This document shows positions 9,634 to 17,148 of a DNA stretch of 64,000 bases, in pieces. Numbering within the stretch: the first letter of the stretch is position 1; every line of letters starts with the position of its first letter. The notes under the pieces were generated by a model that worked only from the letters and a program-made list of their open reading frames with translations, made no database searches and was not told where the DNA came from. Location of the stretch: positions 7,439,001 to 7,503,000 of the forward strand of contig NZ_CP051006.1 in assembly GCF_014673495.1 (NCBI RefSeq). The letters are read 5' to 3'. The stretch comes from Streptomyces griseofuscus (GTDB lineage Bacteria; Actinomycetota; Actinomycetes; Streptomycetales; Streptomycetaceae). The position numbers were made by a program, and so were the translations under genes.

Positions 9634-10191
9634 GTGCTCGAAGCATCCTTTCTTGATCTTTCCGAGCGGAACGCGGAGGACGGCGCGCTGTCCGTGTGGC
9701 CCGCGTGGGAGGTGCGCGGGCACGGCGGCACCCTGTCCTGGCTGTACGTCCGGCTGGACTTCCCCGACGGCGCCGGGGTGGACGCGCTGGCCGTCGTGAG
9801 CGACGGGGGCAGCGTCTGCGTCGAGGAGATCCGCGCCCACCCCGCGCTCTCCCTGGACGACCTCGCCGTCCTCGCGGACTGGATCGAGGAGCCGCTCCTT
9901 GAGGCGTTCTGGGCGGGGGAGCGGGCCGCGGGCCGCTCCCCGATCCCGGTGGCGCACCCCGACGACCCCGGCGTCTCGCGCGCGGCCCGGCGCCGCGCCC
10001 GCCCGGCCTGGCCGCGCGGCGCCGAGGGCCGGCTGCTGCTCGCCCGGGAGTACCGCGCGGCACAGGAGGCGGGCGCGGACCCGGTGCTCGCCGTGATGCG
10101 GGCGACCGGCCACGGCCGCCGGCGCTCCCTCGGCCTGATCGCCCGGGCCAGGGACGCGGGCCTGCTGACACCGAGGCACGCTCGCCGGTAA
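9634..10191 (+). CDS. DUF6214-like hypothetical protein
   Basis: A 185-residue cytoplasmic protein of unknown function. The pattern VWPAWEVRGHGG, ALSLDDLAVLADWIE and the ending LTPRHARR match what I recall of the Streptomyces family DUF6214. Residues 130-185 (RPAWPRGAEGRLLLAREYRAA then GHGRRRSLGLIARARDAGLL) look like a small helical, possibly DNA-binding tail; that is only an impression. The start is GTG at 9634 without a clear ribosome site. Part of its last 30 bases is repeated about 100 bases downstream. Confidence 0.8.
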   Translation: MLEASFLDLSERNAEDGALSVWPAWEVRGHGGTLSWLYVRLDFPDGAGVDALAVVSDGGSVCVEEIRAHPALSLDDLAVLADWIEEPLLEAFWAGERAAGRSPIPVAHPDDPGVSRAARRRARPAWPRGAEGRLLLAREYRAAQEAGADPVLAVMRATGHGRRRSLGLIARARDAGLLTPRHARR

Positions 10192-10359
10192 CTGCCGTCC
10201 CGGGTCCGCTCGCTCCCTCGGGGCGCTGTGGCGGACTACGGCGGTCGCGGCATCCGGCGCGTCTGCTGACACTGAGGCACGCTCGCCGACAAGAGCCGAT
10301 TCCCGGGACCGCTACAACCCCTCCGCGCGATTCCGGGACCGCTACGACCCCTCCGTGCG
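10162..10359. repeat. degenerate repeat scar between two convergent genes
   Basis: Two repeat sets fill this short intergenic region. The motif TGCTGACAC(C/T)GAGGCACGC occurs at about 10165 inside the end of the DUF6214 gene and again about 101 bases later. A 31-base unit beginning GATTCCCGGGACCGCTAC occurs in tandem at 10298-10328 and, with one base lost, at 10329-10359, the second copy reaching into the end of the TetR gene. A weaker third copy lies near 10196. It looks like a local duplication of both gene ends. Confidence 0.7.
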
Positions 10360-11010
10360 CTCCCCGGTCGCGAAGAACCGGGACAGATCGCGCTCCGCGG
10401 CCCCGCACCCCGCGTCCCGCTCCGGCGGCACCCCCAGCTCCCAGTCCAGCCCGTAGCGCTGGAACAACTCGGCACGCAGCGCCGGAACGGGCATGGGCAC
10501 GCCCGGGACCAGGGCCGCGTACACCGCGCCCATCAGCTGGGCCCGCAGCATCGGATAGCCGGCCGTCACATCCGCGGAGCCGTACCGGGCGACGGTGTCG
10601 CCGAGCAGCTCCGACAGCCGCCGCTGCTCCGGGCACTCCACGAAGCCCTCGGCCTGGAGCAGCCCCGCCATGTGCTGGCGCATCAGCACCGGCCGGTCGC
10701 GGGCCAGCCCCAGGATCGCGTCGACGGCACGGGCCAGCCGCTCCCGGCCGTCCTCGCTGCGCGGCTCCCGCTCCAGTGCCTCCTCCAGCGTGCGGTGCAT
10801 CAGCCGGTGCACGGCGGACTGCACCAGATGGCGCTTGCCCGGGAAGTAGTACGACACCAGGCCGCGGGCGGAACCGGCGCGGTCCGCGATGTCGCCGAGC
10901 GTCGTGGCCTCGAAGCCGCGCTCGTCCACCAGCTCCACGGCGGCCTGGAGCAGCCGCTCCCGGGAACGCCTTCGCAACTCTTCATTGACCGAGGCGCTGC
11001 GCGGGGACAT
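10342..11010 (-). CDS. TetR family transcriptional regulator
   Basis: A 222-residue TetR regulator: N-terminal helix-turn-helix in residues 15-60 (LQAAVELVDERGFEATTLGDIADRAG then GLVSYYFPGKRHLV), with a C-terminal ligand and dimer domain. ATG at 11010 has AGGAG six bases upstream; an in-frame upstream ATG at 11043 overlaps the palindrome and is less likely. No exporter or enzyme is adjacent in the same unit, so it may control itself or a distant gene. Confidence 0.9.
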   Translation of the reverse strand: MSPRSASVNEELRRRSRERLLQAAVELVDERGFEATTLGDIADRAGSARGLVSYYFPGKRHLVQSAVHRLMHRTLEEALEREPRSEDGRERLARAVDAILGLARDRPVLMRQHMAGLLQAEGFVECPEQRRLSELLGDTVARYGSADVTAGYPMLRAQLMGAVYAALVPGVPMPVPALRAELFQRYGLDWELGVPPERDAGCGAAERDLSRFFATGERTEGS

Positions 11011-11023
11011 GCTGGACTCCTGC

Positions 11024-11044
11024 GTTGACTGGCTGCCAGCCAAC
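11024..11044. promoter_or_regulatory. 21-base palindrome upstream of the TetR gene
   Basis: GTTGACTGGC and GCCAGCCAAC face each other around one central base, with a single mismatched pair. It lies 14 bases upstream of the TetR start and overlaps a TATACT hexamer, the usual position of a TetR autorepression operator. Confidence 0.7.
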
Positions 11045-11166
11045 TATACTCAACGCATCCGGAACCCATGGGTCCGGTCGGAGCTGCCGTCTGCCGGGGT
11101 GACACGGGGGATCACCCCGGCGGACGGTCCGCGTCCGTCGGACACCGGGAAACCGGTCAGGAAAGG

Positions 11167-11798
11167 TCAGGCCGGGTCCGAGGCGAGGTCCGGGACCAGG
11201 TCGAGAACCGGCAGCAGCGCGTTCGGACGCTCGGCGGCCGGCAGAGGGTCCACGAGGTGCACCCGGCAGCCGAGCGCCGCCGCGCCCCCGTCCGCCTCCC
11301 GGCTGTCGCCGACCATCAGCGTCCGCCGGGGATCGGCACCGAGCGCCGCGCAGGCGACCGAGAACAGCCGCGGGGTCCGGCTTCTGCGCCCCGTGCTCGT
11401 ACGACAGCGCATACGCGTCCACGAACGGGTCGAGGCCGTGCGCGCGGAAGACCGGACACGGGTCCCAGCCGATGTCGCTGACCACCGCCACGCCGATCCC
11501 GCGCTCGTGCAGGGCGCGCAGCACCTGCCGGGCGTCCGGGTAGGGGGTCCAAGCGGCGGGGGACATGTGCCGTGCGTAGAGCGCGTCGGGCAGATCCGGA
11601 TCGGGCAGCGGCACCCGCCGGGACATCCCGGTGTACGCCGCCCGGCAGTGCCCCGACAGCCTCCAACGCCCATGCCGCTTCCTTCAGTTCGGGCTCGGGA
11701 AGGTCCCGTCCGGTCTCCTCCAGCACCGCACGCAGCCAGGACTCGGTGGACTCGACGCGGAACAGCGTCCCGGAGAAGTCGAACAGCACGGCAGTCAT
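11167..11798 (-). pseudogene. HAD-family hydrolase, frameshifted and partly deleted
   Basis: Three frames together spell one HAD hydrolase. Frame one begins at ATG 11798 with the nucleophile motif MTAVLFDFSGTLFRVESTE. Near 11640-11647 the reading shifts to a frame with AYTGMSRRVPLPDPDL, GIGVAVVSDIGWD and YEHGAQKPDP. At about 11380 it shifts again to LFSVACAALGADPRRTLMVGDSREADGG, the last catalytic motif. The first junction seems to have lost roughly 25-30 residues of cap domain. The second fits one extra G in the CCCGCGG run, since the family normally reads QKPDPRLFS there. Two independent lesions favour a real pseudogene over one sequencing error. Confidence 0.8.
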
Positions 11799-11996
11799 GG
11801 CGTCGGACTCTATCGGGGCTCGCTCGTGGCGGAGTTGAGCGGTGCTCCGGCGAGGCGGGGGCCGCGTTCGGCCGAGCATCCGCAGCACCGGCACCGGCAC
11901 CGGCACCAGCTCCGGCGCCGCCCCGTCGACAATCATGCGGTCGGACCCACTCGCAGGAAAGTTGAGCCGTGCCCGGCCGAGGACGGCGGACCACGT

Positions 11997-12932
11997 TCAG
12001 CCCAGCGCCCGCAGGCCCGGTACCAGGGTCAGCAGGACCGGGAGTGCCGGGACCAGCGCGGCGACCGCGGTGAGTCGCAGTCGGTGCAGGGCCGGGAGTC
12101 GGTCGGGTGGGGTGAGCAGCCGGTCCACCCGCTGGGGCACATGCGCCTCGGGGGTCGGGCTGGGCCCGAACACGCCCCGCTCCTCGTTGAGTTCGACCAG
12201 TGCGAGCGCAGTCGTCAGCCTGCCGAAGCGCCGGGAGGCCGTGTCGTCGGCGGCCAGCTCCACCAGCCGGTGCATCTCGTCCCGGAACGCGGCGAACACC
12301 GGCACCTGGGGGAACCCGTCCGCGAGCGCCGCCGAGCAGTGCAGCAGCCAGTCGTGCCGCGCCTGCGCGTGCCCCTTCTCATGGGCAAGCAGCGCGTCCA
12401 GCTGACGCTCCTTCAGGCGGTTCAACGCGGCGGTGGTGACGACCAGTCGAGGCGTCGCACCGGCCAGCCACCAGGCGTCGGGGCGCCTGTCCTCCAGCAC
12501 CACCAGCCGCCCCGCTCCCGGCTCCTCACCCGGCAACAGCGGTGCGCGCAGCCGGAGTTCGGCCCGCTGTGCCCGCCGTCGCGCGCCGGATCGTACGACC
12601 TCCCGCACCAGCATGGCCGCGCTCCACAGCCCGGCGCAGGCCAGCAGTACGGCGGTGGCGGCCGCCCAGGGGCTCGCGGTGCCGAGGGCGTACGCGTCCA
12701 CGACCGCGCGCGGCGCCCGCGCGAACACCTGCCCGCGCACCGGCGCCCAGGCCGCGGCGGCGCTCAGCGTCATCGAGAGCGCGCAGCACAGCAGCACGGC
12801 CGCCACCACGCACTGCCATGCCCACAGCGCGACGACCGGTTCGCGGTCCGGCCAGTCGGCGCGGGCCAGCAGCCGCGGACCGAGGACGGCGGTGAGAGCG
12901 CCGAGCAGTAAAAGGGCCACCGGGACCATCAT
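11997..12932 (-). CDS. M56 family (BlaR1-like) membrane metallopeptidase
   Basis: A 311-residue membrane protein with about four hydrophobic segments and the zinc motif HEKGH (in LLAHEKGHAQARHDWL), followed by the third-ligand region ELAADDTASRRFG. Family members are usually paired with a BlaI/CopY repressor and cleave it in response to a signal; no such repressor is adjacent, so the substrate is unknown. ATG at 12932 follows AGGG by eight bases; the in-frame GTG at 12941 is less likely. Codon 8 is TTA (12909-12911), rare in Streptomyces and needing the developmental bldA tRNA, so synthesis is probably delayed to differentiation. Confidence 0.9.
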   Translation of the reverse strand: MMVPVALLLLGALTAVLGPRLLARADWPDREPVVALWAWQCVVAAVLLCCALSMTLSAAAAWAPVRGQVFARAPRAVVDAYALGTASPWAAATAVLLACAGLWSAAMLVREVVRSGARRRAQRAELRLRAPLLPGEEPGAGRLVVLEDRRPDAWWLAGATPRLVVTTAALNRLKERQLDALLAHEKGHAQARHDWLLHCSAALADGFPQVPVFAAFRDEMHRLVELAADDTASRRFGRLTTALALVELNEERGVFGPSPTPEAHVPQRVDRLLTPPDRLPALHRLRLTAVAALVPALPVLLTLVPGLRALG

Positions 12933-13035
12933 GGGCAGCACCCTATGAGCGCGGGGCCGCCCGGCGGTACGGTCCGTCGCCCCGAAGTGACGCAGACAAC
13001 GCGTCCCGGCCGCCCGTCCCGTCGTACCGCCGGCG

Positions 13036-14001
13036 CTATATCCGGTTGGCCGCCTGCTTGACGGTCCTGATCACCGGTGCCGTCTCCAGATGGGTGATGG
13101 CGGGGAGCGCGGCGATACGGGTGGTCAGGTACCGGTACAGCTCCCGTTGGTTCGCGCAGACCACGCTCGCGTACAGATTGGTCGGGCCGGTCGTGGCAGC
13201 GGCGAACGCGATCTCCGGGTGTCCGGCCAGCGCCCGGCCGGCCTCCTCCAGGTGGGCGGGGGCCACCGAGAGCCAGAGCAGGGTCCGGGCGTTCCCGCCG
13301 AACACGCGCCAGTCGACGTCGAGGTCCAGATAGAGCACGCCGTGCTCGCGCAGCTCCGTCATCCGGCGCCGTACCGTCGTCGGTGACCAGCCGGTCGCCG
13401 CGGCCAGCTGCTCGAACCCGGCCCGGCCGTCGGTGGCGAGCAGCGCGAGGAGCTTGCGGTCACCGTCGTCCAGCCGTACCGGCCCCGGTCGGTGCGGCAG
13501 CGGCGGCGGGCGCAGTCGCTCGATCGCCGCCGTGTCCAACCACCCGAGTTTTCCGACCAGGTTGTCGGGGCCGCCGTAGAAGGCGTGCAGCACGGAGTGC
13601 GCGGTCACGCCCTCCACACGTGGGGTGCGGGGGAGTTTGGCCAGCAGTAGCGCCTCGCTGTCCGCCTCGCTCTCGGTCCGCACCACGCAAGTGATCTCGG
13701 TGCCACCGGAGTTGAGGCTCACCCAGGAGGTGTCGGGGCGTGCGGCCAGCGCCTCGGCGACCGGGAGCGCCGCGGTGGGCGCACAGCGCACCCGCAGGAA
13801 CCACAGGACGGCGCCCAGCGCGGTGGGGTCGAACCCGCCGAGCACCCTGATCGCCCCGGCCGACCGCAACCGGGCGTAGCGGCGGGCGACGGTGCGGTCC
13901 GAGACGCCGAGGGCCTCGGCGATCGTGCTGAACGGGGCACGCCCGTCGATCTGGAGAGCGTGCACGAGCCGACGGTCCAGCTCGTCGTAGTCGGATTCCA
14001 C
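13036..14001 (-). CDS. double-domain Lrp/AsnC family regulator
   Basis: A 321-residue protein made of two Lrp/AsnC units in tandem, twice the usual 150 residues. The first helix-turn-helix is at 5-60 (DELDRRLVHALQIDGRAPF then GVSDRTVARRYARLRSAG). The second is near 170-225 (DDGDRKLLALLATDGRAGF then WSPTTVRRRMTELREHG). Each is followed by a ligand-binding RAM-like region. GTG at 14001 opens the conserved part; the frame continues upstream without sense. It is divergent from the FAD monooxygenase, 130 bases away, and is the obvious candidate to control it. Confidence 0.88.
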   Translation of the reverse strand: MESDYDELDRRLVHALQIDGRAPFSTIAEALGVSDRTVARRYARLRSAGAIRVLGGFDPTALGAVLWFLRVRCAPTAALPVAEALAARPDTSWVSLNSGGTEITCVVRTESEADSEALLLAKLPRTPRVEGVTAHSVLHAFYGGPDNLVGKLGWLDTAAIERLRPPPLPHRPGPVRLDDGDRKLLALLATDGRAGFEQLAAATGWSPTTVRRRMTELREHGVLYLDLDVDWRVFGGNARTLLWLSVAPAHLEEAGRALAGHPEIAFAAATTGPTNLYASVVCANQRELYRYLTTRIAALPAITHLETAPVIRTVKQAANRI

Positions 14002-14131
14002 CGGTTCAAGGCTAGTCGGTGTCGGATCTCGGCACGATCGAGCCGGTTTCTGGTCCGGGCGGCCCGATCGGCGGAGCGTTGCCGCTGTCCCGATCGGCAC
14101 AGACAGATTCGATACAGACGAAGGAGTGTCC

Positions 14132-15568
14132 GTGGACACCGATGTGCTCATCGTCGGCGCCGGCCCGACCGGCATGACGCTGGCCAACGAGCTGCTGCTG
14201 GCAGGGGTTTCGACCGTGCTGGCCGACAGGCTCGCGCAGCGCAGCGACCTGTCCAGGGCGGGCGGCGTGCAGTCCCGCACCCTGGAGGCGCTCGACCAGC
14301 GAGGGTTACTGGAGCCCCTGCTGGCCACCGGCGATCACCCCGTCACCACCGGCCACTTCGCCGGTATCCCGCTCCCGCTCCAGACCGAACGGCACTGTCT
14401 GCCCTGGCGGTCCGTGCCGCAGGTGGTGATCGAGGAATTCTTCGAGCGGCATCTCGCCGCGCACGGCCTGCACGCCCGCAGGGGCCATGAACTGGTCGGC
14501 CTCGCCCAGGACGAGGACGGGGTCACCGCCGCCTTCGCCGACGGCACCGCCCTGCGCTCCCGCTACCTCGTCGCGGCCGACGGCGCCCACAGCACCGTAC
14601 GGTCGCTGCTGCGGGCCGAATTCCCCGGTGAGCCGGGCACGTTGACGATCATCGCCGCCGATGTGCGGCTGGGCGGCTCCGACCCGTCCACCGCGCACAC
14701 CTGGAGCGAGGACGGGCACTGGGCGGCGCTGTTCCCGCTCGGCACCGATCCGCGGGGCAGGCAGTTGCGGCGACTGGTCCTCGGCGGGCCGGGCCGGTCG
14801 CTGCCGAGGGAGGTCCCGGTCACCGAGGACGAGATCCGCGACGGTCTGCGCACCGTGTTCGGCACGCGGGTCGAGCTGCTCGAACTGCGTTACGCGCGCC
14901 GTATCACCAACACCTCACGGCAGGTCGAGCAGTACCGGCACGGGCGGGTGTTCCTGGCGGGCGATGCCGCCCATGTCCACCTTCCGCTCGGCGCGCAGGG
15001 CATGAACACCGGGATGCAGGACGCGTTCAACCTCGGCTGGAAGCTCGGCGCCGCCGTGCACGGCTGGGCGCCGGGGTATCTGCTCGACACGTATCACGCG
15101 GAACGGCATCCGGCCGGGGCCGCCGTCCTGCGCAACGTCCGGGCGCAGAGCCTGCTGATGGACTGGGCCGGCACCCGCGATCCGGAGGTGCTGGCCGCCC
15201 GGGAGATCTTCACGGCCATGGCTCAACTCCCGGCGGCCCAGGGTTATCTGGGCGACCTGATGTCCGGGATGGCCGTCCGCTACCCGATGCCCGGCACCAC
15301 GTCCCATCCGTTCGTCGGCCGTCCCGCACCGGACCTGGACCTCGGCCCGGACCGGGTGCATGAACTGCTGCGCTCCGGGCGCGGCGTCCTGCTGGACCCG
15401 GCCGACCGGTTCGCCGAGGCCGCCGGTCCCTGGGCGGACCGGGTCGACCGGGCGGGCAAGGGCGCCGGCGTCGAACCGATGCTCATCCGGCCGGACGGCT
15501 ATGTCTGCTGGGCGGGCGCGGACGATCCGGCAGCGGCGCTCCGCCACTGGTTCGGCGAGCCCCGCTGA
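14132..15568 (+). CDS. FAD-dependent aromatic monooxygenase
   Basis: A 478-residue class A flavoprotein hydroxylase. It shows the FAD motif VLIVGAGPTGMTLANELLL, the DG motif VAADGAHSTVRSLL and the GD motif RVFLAGDAAHVHLPLGAQG, plus the thioredoxin-like C-terminal domain of the PgaE/RdmE/MhpA group. These enzymes hydroxylate phenols and aromatic polyketides with NAD(P)H and O2. No polyketide synthase or catabolic operon is adjacent, so the substrate is open. AAGGAG at 14121-14126 places the start at GTG 14132. Codon 59 is TTA (14306-14308), implying bldA-dependent translation. Regulation by the divergent Lrp-type protein is likely. Confidence 0.92.
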   Translation: MDTDVLIVGAGPTGMTLANELLLAGVSTVLADRLAQRSDLSRAGGVQSRTLEALDQRGLLEPLLATGDHPVTTGHFAGIPLPLQTERHCLPWRSVPQVVIEEFFERHLAAHGLHARRGHELVGLAQDEDGVTAAFADGTALRSRYLVAADGAHSTVRSLLRAEFPGEPGTLTIIAADVRLGGSDPSTAHTWSEDGHWAALFPLGTDPRGRQLRRLVLGGPGRSLPREVPVTEDEIRDGLRTVFGTRVELLELRYARRITNTSRQVEQYRHGRVFLAGDAAHVHLPLGAQGMNTGMQDAFNLGWKLGAAVHGWAPGYLLDTYHAERHPAGAAVLRNVRAQSLLMDWAGTRDPEVLAAREIFTAMAQLPAAQGYLGDLMSGMAVRYPMPGTTSHPFVGRPAPDLDLGPDRVHELLRSGRGVLLDPADRFAEAAGPWADRVDRAGKGAGVEPMLIRPDGYVCWAGADDPAAALRHWFGEPR

Positions 15569-15647
15569 GCAGGCCGGCCGCCTCGGCGGCCACCGAGGCG
15601 ACGCCCTGCCCCCTGCTTCGGCGGGCGGCGGGGCGTCGTCGCTCCGG

Positions 15648-16277
15648 TTACGGGCAGCTCTCGCCGAACTTGACCGCGGTGAACGCGACCGGCTGCCCGC
15701 GCAGCGCGCTGCCCGCGGAGGGTGTCTGCGTGCACACCTTCCAGTTGCTCTCCACCAGGATCCAACGGCCGTCCGCTGAAGCGTCCTTGACGGTGAGCGA
15801 CGTGCCCGAGTCCAGGGCCGCGCGCGCCGCCTTCACGGACCTGCCCTTGAAGTCGGGCATCCTGCCGCCCCGGACGGTCGGCTCCTTCTGGTCCGTGCCG
15901 GGGCAGGACTCCGCCAGCTTCACCGCGCCGAAGTCCAGTGTCGTGCGCGTCGGCACCGACCTGCCCGCGGCCACGTTCTGGGAGCACACCTTCCAGTTCC
16001 GGTCGAGGGCCTGCATGCGGTCACGGCCGAGCGCGTCATGCGACTTCAGTGAGGAGAAGCCGTCGGCCTGCGCGGCGTCCTGTGCGGACTGGAGGCCCAT
16101 CCCGACGAAGTTCCGCACGGCCTTCGGTGCCGCGCTCGCCGACTTGCCGCCCTGGGAGGCGGAACCACCGGGCGCCGTCGAGGAGTTGCCGCCACCGGAC
16201 CGGTCGTCGGTCGGCTGGCAGGCGGCCAGTGCGACCGTGGCACAGAGCAGGGCGGTGCTGATGATGCGGGTCCGCAC
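15648..16277 (-). CDS. PASTA-domain lipoprotein
   Basis: A 209-residue secreted lipoprotein. GTG at 16277 follows a run of Gs; the signal peptide ends in the lipobox LAAC with Cys at about 20. A Ser/Gly linker (24-50) leads to two related repeats, each ending WKVC(S/T)Q then FxxVKxxESCP. The second begins MPDFKGRSVKAARAALDSG, which resembles a PASTA domain, the module that senses muropeptides in Ser/Thr kinases and PBPs. Conserved Cys pairs within the repeats may form disulfides outside the membrane. Function unknown; it is probably anchored to the cell surface. Confidence 0.85.
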   Translation of the reverse strand: MRTRIISTALLCATVALAACQPTDDRSGGGNSSTAPGGSASQGGKSASAAPKAVRNFVGMGLQSAQDAAQADGFSSLKSHDALGRDRMQALDRNWKVCSQNVAAGRSVPTRTTLDFGAVKLAESCPGTDQKEPTVRGGRMPDFKGRSVKAARAALDSGTSLTVKDASADGRWILVESNWKVCTQTPSAGSALRGQPVAFTAVKFGESCP

Positions 16278-16368
16278 GAATCCCCCCGGGTGAAGCGGAT
16301 ACAGGCCGGACACGCTAGACCATGCGTGAAGAAGACGTGAACACCCGTCGCTCGTCAGGCATCGCCCC

Positions 16369-16947
16369 TCACATCGTCAGAAGCATCGCCACCATCCCGA
16401 TCGCCATCGACAGCCGGCACGCGCGGGCCAGTTCCGGGCGGTCGCCCCAGCGGTTGGGGGGCGGGGGGCCGTCGACGGCGACGGCGGCCGGGACCAGGCG
16501 GGCGCCGGACAGCAGTACGTAGCCCGTGAAGTAGAGCAGCAGGACGCCGGTCACCGCGGGGACCCCGGTGCCGCCGTGCATGCCCTCCATGGACATGCCC
16601 TCCATGGCGTGGCCGGCGGGCGGGGCCACGGCCATCGCGGCCGCCATGTAGACCATCGCCCCGGCGCCCACCAGGTGGTGCAGATGATGCCGGTCGCGGC
16701 GCGCGGCCCACAGGGCGCGCAGCGCGGCCAGGCCGAAGACGGCCGCGTACACCGGCCAGGCCCAGCCCGGCGGGGTGAACGCCGCCGCCGGCACCGCCAT
16801 CGCGGCCATTCCGAAGCCCATCAGCGCCTCACCACCGGCGGACCGGCGCTGCTCCTCGACGGCGCTGCGCATCCGCAGCAGACAGTAGGCCCCGGTCGCC
16901 GCGCACAGCGCGACCAGCGACCAGGCGGCCGACACGGGTCCGTGCAC
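16369..16947 (-). CDS. DUF5134 integral membrane protein
   Basis: A 192-residue membrane protein with about five or six hydrophobic helices. The start GTG 16947 is set by GGGGGAGG ahead of it. Near the middle lie the basic/His segment RRDRHHLHHLVGAGAMVYM and a Met/His-rich loop (HAMEGMSMEGMHGG), features of the actinobacterial DUF5134 family. Met/His clusters of this kind often bind copper, but that role is an inference here. It is divergent from the FUSC gene, sharing a 200-base AT-rich intergenic region. Confidence 0.88.
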   Translation of the reverse strand: MHGPVSAAWSLVALCAATGAYCLLRMRSAVEEQRRSAGGEALMGFGMAAMAVPAAAFTPPGWAWPVYAAVFGLAALRALWAARRDRHHLHHLVGAGAMVYMAAAMAVAPPAGHAMEGMSMEGMHGGTGVPAVTGVLLLYFTGYVLLSGARLVPAAVAVDGPPPPNRWGDRPELARACRLSMAIGMVAMLLTM

Positions 16948-17115
16948 GGGTACCTCCCCCGCTCGACGGTCGGTCGAGGGATGCGATGCCCAGTCGGGGC
17001 GGGGCGCATGCGGGCGCAGGGGGGTGCACGGGAGCGCCGGTGGGGGCACGGCGGGTGGGTGCGGGAGCCGCGCGCCAGGCGCGAGGGTGTGACCGGGCAG
17101 TCACCACGTCGTATA

Positions 17116-17129
17116 TTTTACAGATAAAA
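17116..17129. promoter_or_regulatory. AT-rich inverted repeat upstream of the FUSC gene
   Basis: TTTTACAGATAAAA is a perfect 5-4-5 inverted repeat inside the only clearly AT-rich patch of the region (17110-17150), 20 bases before the FUSC start. Its size fits an operator for the MarR protein encoded at the end of the same unit. No ribosome site is visible before the FUSC ATG. Confidence 0.55.
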
Positions 17130-17148
17130 CACATGCTAACTTTGATGA

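Noticed and set aside
8135..10636. Reading the ferredoxin reductase as an 833-residue fusion
   Set aside because: The part upstream of 9493 is Arg/Pro/Gly-rich, lies opposite the DUF6214 gene and lacks motifs. AGGAG sets GTG 9493.
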